Positions 59,774 through 64,000 of a DNA stretch of 64,000 nt are shown here, piece by piece (positions within the stretch are counted from its first letter, which is position 1; every line of letters begins with the position of its first letter). The DNA comes from Phanerochaete sordida (lineage: Eukaryota > Basidiomycota > Agaricomycetes > Polyporales > Phanerochaetaceae): the NCBI GenBank assembly GCA_019973155.2, contig BPQB01000121.1, positions 1 through 64,000 on the forward strand, written 5' to 3'. A model generated the notes under the pieces. It made no database searches. It saw only the letters and a program-made list of their open reading frames with translations, and had not been told where the DNA came from. The position numbers and the translations under genes were made by a program.

Positions 59774-59835
59774 GGTTGTGTATTATGCTTCGTTGCGAAG
59801 CTGAGGATGTGCCGTATGGACTTCACAGACCGGTA

Positions 59836-59842
59836 CTTATAG
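59836..59842 (-). promoter_or_regulatory. TATA box of NucA/NucB-like copy 4
   Basis: CTATAAG on the minus strand, about 65 bases before the ATG at 59773. Confidence 0.6.
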
Positions 59843-61312
59843 TATTCCCTGTGCTAGTATGGAAGACTCAGCAAATCGACACTGGCCGGGGTTGTAATGT
59901 CACATGTACACGAGAGTTCGTTAGAGTAGTGGCATACCTGTAGTGAACCCTTGGCAGGACCCTTGGCAATACCATGCATGCTGGATGAGCCTGACACCGG
60001 CAAATGCAGGCAGTCGAACTTGCCGATCGCGCGGGTGCACACCGTTGACTGCTGTCTCAGATTCTACCCTGAACGTTCAGCTGCAGTCACGGAATCACAA
60101 TGAATGAAAACACACCTTCCATACAATCAAGGCGATGCCGTCATGCCATACACTCAGGTCCATGCACGCCAACGATTTCCAGTTGTGCACTGTTTGAGTA
60201 GCAGTACATGGGCGCTGAGCAATCTTTCACCCTCAGAATTAAGTACCCCAAAGTGCCGCGGCCATTCTACTGTTGCGGCTCACCGATGGCTCGCTTCTTA
60301 TGTGGATCGCGCTCTGACATAGCAACACTAATCATTATCTCCTGTGCAGGGGTGAGAAGCTAGTGAGACTCGATTTGTATCACCGCCGGTGCACATAAGC
60401 TTTGCGACAAGATTGATGAATGGTACCCACATGCTGCGTAGGGCTATCTCGGATTGGCAGTTCAGTATGTTTCGGGCACGGAGAGGCGGCCCTCAGTGGC
60501 AAGACACGCACTATTTTGTAGCGTTCCATGCACGGCTTCATGCGTCAGCTTTGTAGAATGGTACGCACTATTGTTAGATGCCGTGGCATGTTTACAAACC
60601 ATGGCCCACGACGGTCTCATACTTCAGGCATACCTCAGACGATGAAACGCACACGCCGTAATAGAACGAGAGCGCGCACAAATGTGTGGCTCCAGCGCGA
60701 CTACCGGCGCGTTCCCGAGCACGGCCAGTGTTGATCGAGTGCACAAGGTCCCATCGATCCTCAATCAAGCTCATCGCCGCGTGCAGCGCAGCATTGCAGT
60801 GGTGTCCTAGCATTTCGGCGGAGACCCAATGGAGATGGCCTGCTGCTTCACCGCTGGGTCGCGGCACCCCACGCTTGGCATGAGATTGGAAAACAGCGCG
60901 CCGACTCGCGCCGCCACGAGCAACGCAGCTGCCATCAATTGAGGACCTTGTTGTGCTTTAGATGAGGGACGATCGTAGTGGACAGCAATGGACGAACCAT
61001 GTAAACTCTCAGAGCAGCAAGCTGATGAGATGCGGGACGCCTTGGGGAGGCCGAGTCGGCGCATTTGTGTGAACGGACGCGCAGGCTGAGTGTTGGAAGG
61101 TACGCACGTTCGCTGTTCAATGGGAGATCCATTCTCTGTCAGGATAAGGGCTTGATCGTTGTAGACACCTGATAGCGTGAACGGGAGCAGTTAGGTTAGC
61201 AAACGCGTATTATTAAAGAATAGCGCAAGAGGGAACAAACAGACAGATGTGGCGTAAACTGCACAGACCATGCCATCAAGAGACGCGCTCCTGACTGCTT
61301 GGAAGGCTGCAG
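59843..61312. other. Intergenic with duplicated upstream flank
   Basis: Holds the partner of the 49.05-49.67 kb flank (see 59940-60000 and 60440-60545). Elsewhere no gene recognised. Confidence 0.5.
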
Positions 61313-61412
61313 AGAACGCTGGCCCTGCGAGGTTCGGAAAGCGCCGCTTTGTCTTCTGGGGACAAGACGTGGGTCTCGCGCCTGCGTCGAGCGGAATGCG
61401 ATCCGGCAGCAG
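61313..61412 (+). pseudogene. Relic last exon of a NucA/NucB-like gene
   Basis: An acceptor-like GCAG is followed by sequence aligning with the last exon of copy 3: AACGCTGGCCCT for Asn-Ala-Gly-Pro, and ATGCGATCCGGCAGCAG for the terminal Ile-Arg-Gln-Gln region. The stop is lost and no upstream exons are present. Confidence 0.55.
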
Positions 61413-61543
61413 CGGGCGGCGTGGTCAGGGAAGGCCCCTTCTACGTAGGTGACAGTCACCGTAGAGTTGTAGATTGAGGATCTAGTCAGCACACGACTGT
61501 ACTGCGCGGTCTCCACCACTCTTCCACCCTCAGGCCTCAGGCC

Positions 61544-61840
61544 TCAGGCCTCAGGGCCGACGACTCCGCCCGCCGTCGTCGCCTGCACCCCGGAGGACAC
61601 GACCTCTCCGGAGCCGGCCAAGGGAACCGCCGGGCGGCAGAGGTCCTCAACAATCCACGACGCGCCCTTCCCGCAAAGCAGGTGCCCCGAGGCCAGCTGC
61701 TGCGCCACCGAGCGGCGCGTGAGGTGGTTCGTGATGGTCGTAACGCCGACTGCGGGCGCGCGGGCGTACACGCTGACGGTGACGCGGTCGCCCGCGCGCA
61801 CCGCGAGGTCTGCGTAAGCGGCGTCGGCGTCGGAACACAT
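61544..61840 (-). pseudogene. C-terminal fragment of an eqolisin (glutamic peptidase G1)
   Basis: The frame reads AGDRVTVSVYARAPAVGVTT, ITNHLTRRSVAQQLASG, LLCGKGASWIVEDL and VPLAGSGEVV, the second half of the eqolisin fold; the Glu in WIVED is the catalytic glutamate of family G1. The first half, including the catalytic Gln, and a signal peptide are not found upstream (61841-62500), so this is a truncated or decayed gene. The last residues come from a short CAGGCCT tandem repeat at 61527-61556. Confidence 0.65.
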
Positions 61841-63662
61841 CTCACGTGGTGCACGCGATAACCGCCAAATCTCGGCTATTCAACCTGAGTCAATCGAAGC
61901 TATGCGGTCTGGAGGTCTACTCATCGATCTCGTTGACTCACGTGTATTTTGGCTGCTTCCGGTGCCGTGAAGATACTCAAATCACCATGAAATCAGATTC
62001 GTTGACGAATTGCGATGTAAGCCAACCAGGACGAGAGGACGCGCGACGGGGAATTAAACCAGCGACCTGGGCAGGCAGGGGCAGGCGCGGGCGGTATCGG
62101 CGACTGCCGTGATTACGTCAGCGACCCGAAGGGCGGGACCGACGGTTTGCAGCTTTGCTCCGCACATACTGCTCGCGAATTCGGGCCTTCCTCCGCATAC
62201 CAACCTCGGAATGTGCGTGTTTACGTTCAGGACAGATTCAAATACATCAGCAAGGCGCAAGAGCTCCAGACATGCCGAAAAAGTCGTCTTCCGAGTCTTT
62301 CGTACGTTGTGCTAGCTTTGGCCGCTGGCCGCGTGTTTGGTAGTTATCGACAAGTATCACCAAAACCACTTGAACCAAGGGGCAGATAGTGGTGCGCGGC
62401 TGCTACTGCATCCTTCTCTCGCGGGTCGCACCTGGTCCATGTCAGATTGGCGTAAGTGAGTGCGCCATATGTGAGCACAGTGTATACTGACTTGCGTTTC
62501 GCCAGGCTAGCCGTCTCCTTCAGTCGCAGGACACCGCAACCTCTGTCCGGCTCCTGAATCGACAGTAGTCAGCAGATGTATCGTCCGGCAGGTGATAGGG
62601 TGGTCAGGTGATCATCGGTGTCCACATGCGTGGCTCAGAGCCAGTCGGACGATGTCGGTATGTAGGGCATCGTGTACAGGATTGACGGAAAACAAAAAAA
62701 TGCTCACCTTCCCTGCAGACGTCCGCTTCCGCAGCCTCGCTGTTCTCGGCTCTGTGCGGCTCTATCCCAGTGCGTTTGACTACCATCCAGCTCGAGGACG
62801 CACTCGAGCTATGGCACGCCGATCGCCACAAGGCTACGGACGACCTGTCTGCGCCCATACCAGCACCTTCATATACGCCGCTCAGCTTCGCCGTTGACTA
62901 TCAAAACGTATTGCACACGTTCACCGTGCTACCCTCTATCTCTGACTCGCCCTTTCATTCCGGCTCTCCTCGCAAACCATGTCCTCAAGCCTATCTACAC
63001 GACTCACGCCATGCCTTCGCTTCCGCTCCGCCGCCCAACGCGCGCACGGCTTCTGCGAGAGTCACAGGCAAAGCGTCGCGCTGCCGAGCGCGGCAGCGCA
63101 CGCGCTCCGACGCGAGTCATCGGAGGCGCGCCGGCCGCGTCGTGGCACGCGCATGTCCGCGCATCGTCGGGCCTGGCCAGGCTTCTCTGCCCCGCCCCCG
63201 GGCTTCTCCGAGAACATCCTACGGTTCCTCCGCGGCTTCTCAGCGGCATGATCATGGCTTCGCGGGCTCCCACAAGAATTCTTCTGGCGGGCGGACGGAA
63301 GGCGAGTCAGGTGGCTGTCGGCCCGGCGCTTCGCGGCACCGTGACGTGATTACGGCTGGGGGCTCAGAACGTCGATAACGAGAGGATTCCAGCACGCCGC
63401 GACTGCCGTGCTCTGTGGACGCCTTCACGATCGGTGCACGTCTTCCCCCAAGCTCGCCCTGGCACACCTAGCGATTCTCATCCGCATATACATCCATTCT
63501 CCCGCTCCACAAACTACTACAGGCATATCATTCGCAAGCTATCCAGTCGTCAGTCGCATATGTGTCCGTAGCCCAGTCCCCAATTCATTGGCTCGCGTTC
63601 ACGCCATCCTCAACCGACAACGCTTCTCCTCTTCCTCGCGCGACGCTGGCACTTTCGGCCTC
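61841..63662. other. Intergenic, nothing certain
   Basis: Includes the inverted partner (62606-62680) of the 55036-55110 repeat. A TATA-like TCATATACG near 62869 precedes overlapping plus-strand open frames at 62894-63349 that resemble no known family. Confidence 0.45.
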
Positions 63663-64000
63663 TTACTGCTGGCGGATCGCGTCCAGAGCGACACCCGGGG
63701 TGGTGGGCGTGACGGGCGCGGGACAGACGGTCGTGCCTGCGTTGCGCCAGCTCGCGCAGATCGGGCCCAGCGGGTTCTCTGCGCGCTGTCAGCTCTCGCC
63801 ATCTCGCGCAGAATACCCGCAGCAGTACGCACGAAGGACGACCTGGACGCGCGTGCCGTCAGGGATGCGGCCGGCGGCGTTGTTGTCTGTGCGGGACGTG
63901 AGCAGCGCGCGAGTGCCGGAGCCACGAGGACGTACTGATGTACCGGGACCAGGCGCTGCCTTCGCCTACGCGACACAGCGGGCTCAGTCAGCAAGGGTGC
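63663..64000 (-). CDS. Secreted NucA/NucB-like DNase, copy 5 (partial, runs off the end)
   Basis: Only the last three exons are inside the window: EGSAWSRYI, NNAAGRIPDGTRVQVVL and NPLGPICASWRNAGTTVCPA continuing to VALDAIRQQ and the stop at 63663-63665. The ending matches copies 2 and 3 (CASxRxAxTTxCPAP), so it belongs to the CDEQP subclass by its C-terminus. The signal peptide and CDE motif lie beyond base 64000. Confidence 0.8.

Noticed and set aside
62035..62105. Possible tRNA on the minus strand (TTTAATTCCCCG near a would-be T arm)
   Set aside because: The T stem does not pair with a 7-base loop and no D arm or anticodon stem can be placed.

Overview
The window is the end of a fungal chromosome. 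Bases 1-110 are about 13.8 head-to-tail copies of the telomeric octamer CCCTAAAA (TTTTAGGG on the other strand), followed by a cytosine/thymine-rich subtelomere. The protein-coding genes have many short introns (about 45-65 nt, donors mostly GTGCGT, GTACGT or GTAAGT), high GC, little intergenic space, and best resemble basidiomycete (Agaricomycete) proteins. No tRNA, rRNA, CRISPR array or recognisable transposase was found.

Bases 1.4-18 kb are a conserved housekeeping block: ATG7 (autophagy E1-like enzyme, -), a BTB/POZ protein (+), a basic-N-terminus family protein (+), the chitin synthase activator SKT5/CHS4 (+), a WDR48/UAF1/Duf1-like WD40 protein (-) and, divergent from it, the USP46/CreB/Ubp9-type deubiquitinase (+). 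The last two encode a regulator and its usual enzyme partner in one head-to-head pair. The catalytic cysteine codon of the deubiquitinase is split across the junction after a 14-nt microexon.

Bases 18.3-38.6 kb are unusual. VPS11 (HOPS/CORVET RING subunit) is present twice in the same orientation inside a direct repeat of about 4.17 kb, the copies about 15.9 kb apart. The downstream copy continues into an intact ATP18 gene (ATP synthase subunit i/j); the upstream copy breaks off after ten ATP18 codons. Between the copies lie about 11.7 kb of GC-rich sequence with no confident gene: a dimeric degenerate minisatellite, a long imperfect palindrome, and a tandem array of mini-exon-like modules with conserved splice sites, several of which differ by frame-breaking lengths.

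Bases 39-47.2 kb hold a paralogue of the 6-kb family protein, a hypothetical protein, a Pro/Ser-rich protein and an F-box/LRR-like protein with a decayed fragment beside it. Bases 47.7-64 kb form a cluster of small secreted, cysteine-rich proteins of the DNase NucA/NucB type: four complete genes, one running off the right end and one relic exon, in two sequence subclasses, one of which has lost the Asp-Glu pair of the CDE motif. A truncated eqolisin (glutamic peptidase G1) fragment and a P/S/T-rich ORF with in-frame stops lie among them, suggesting a rapidly turning-over secretome region.
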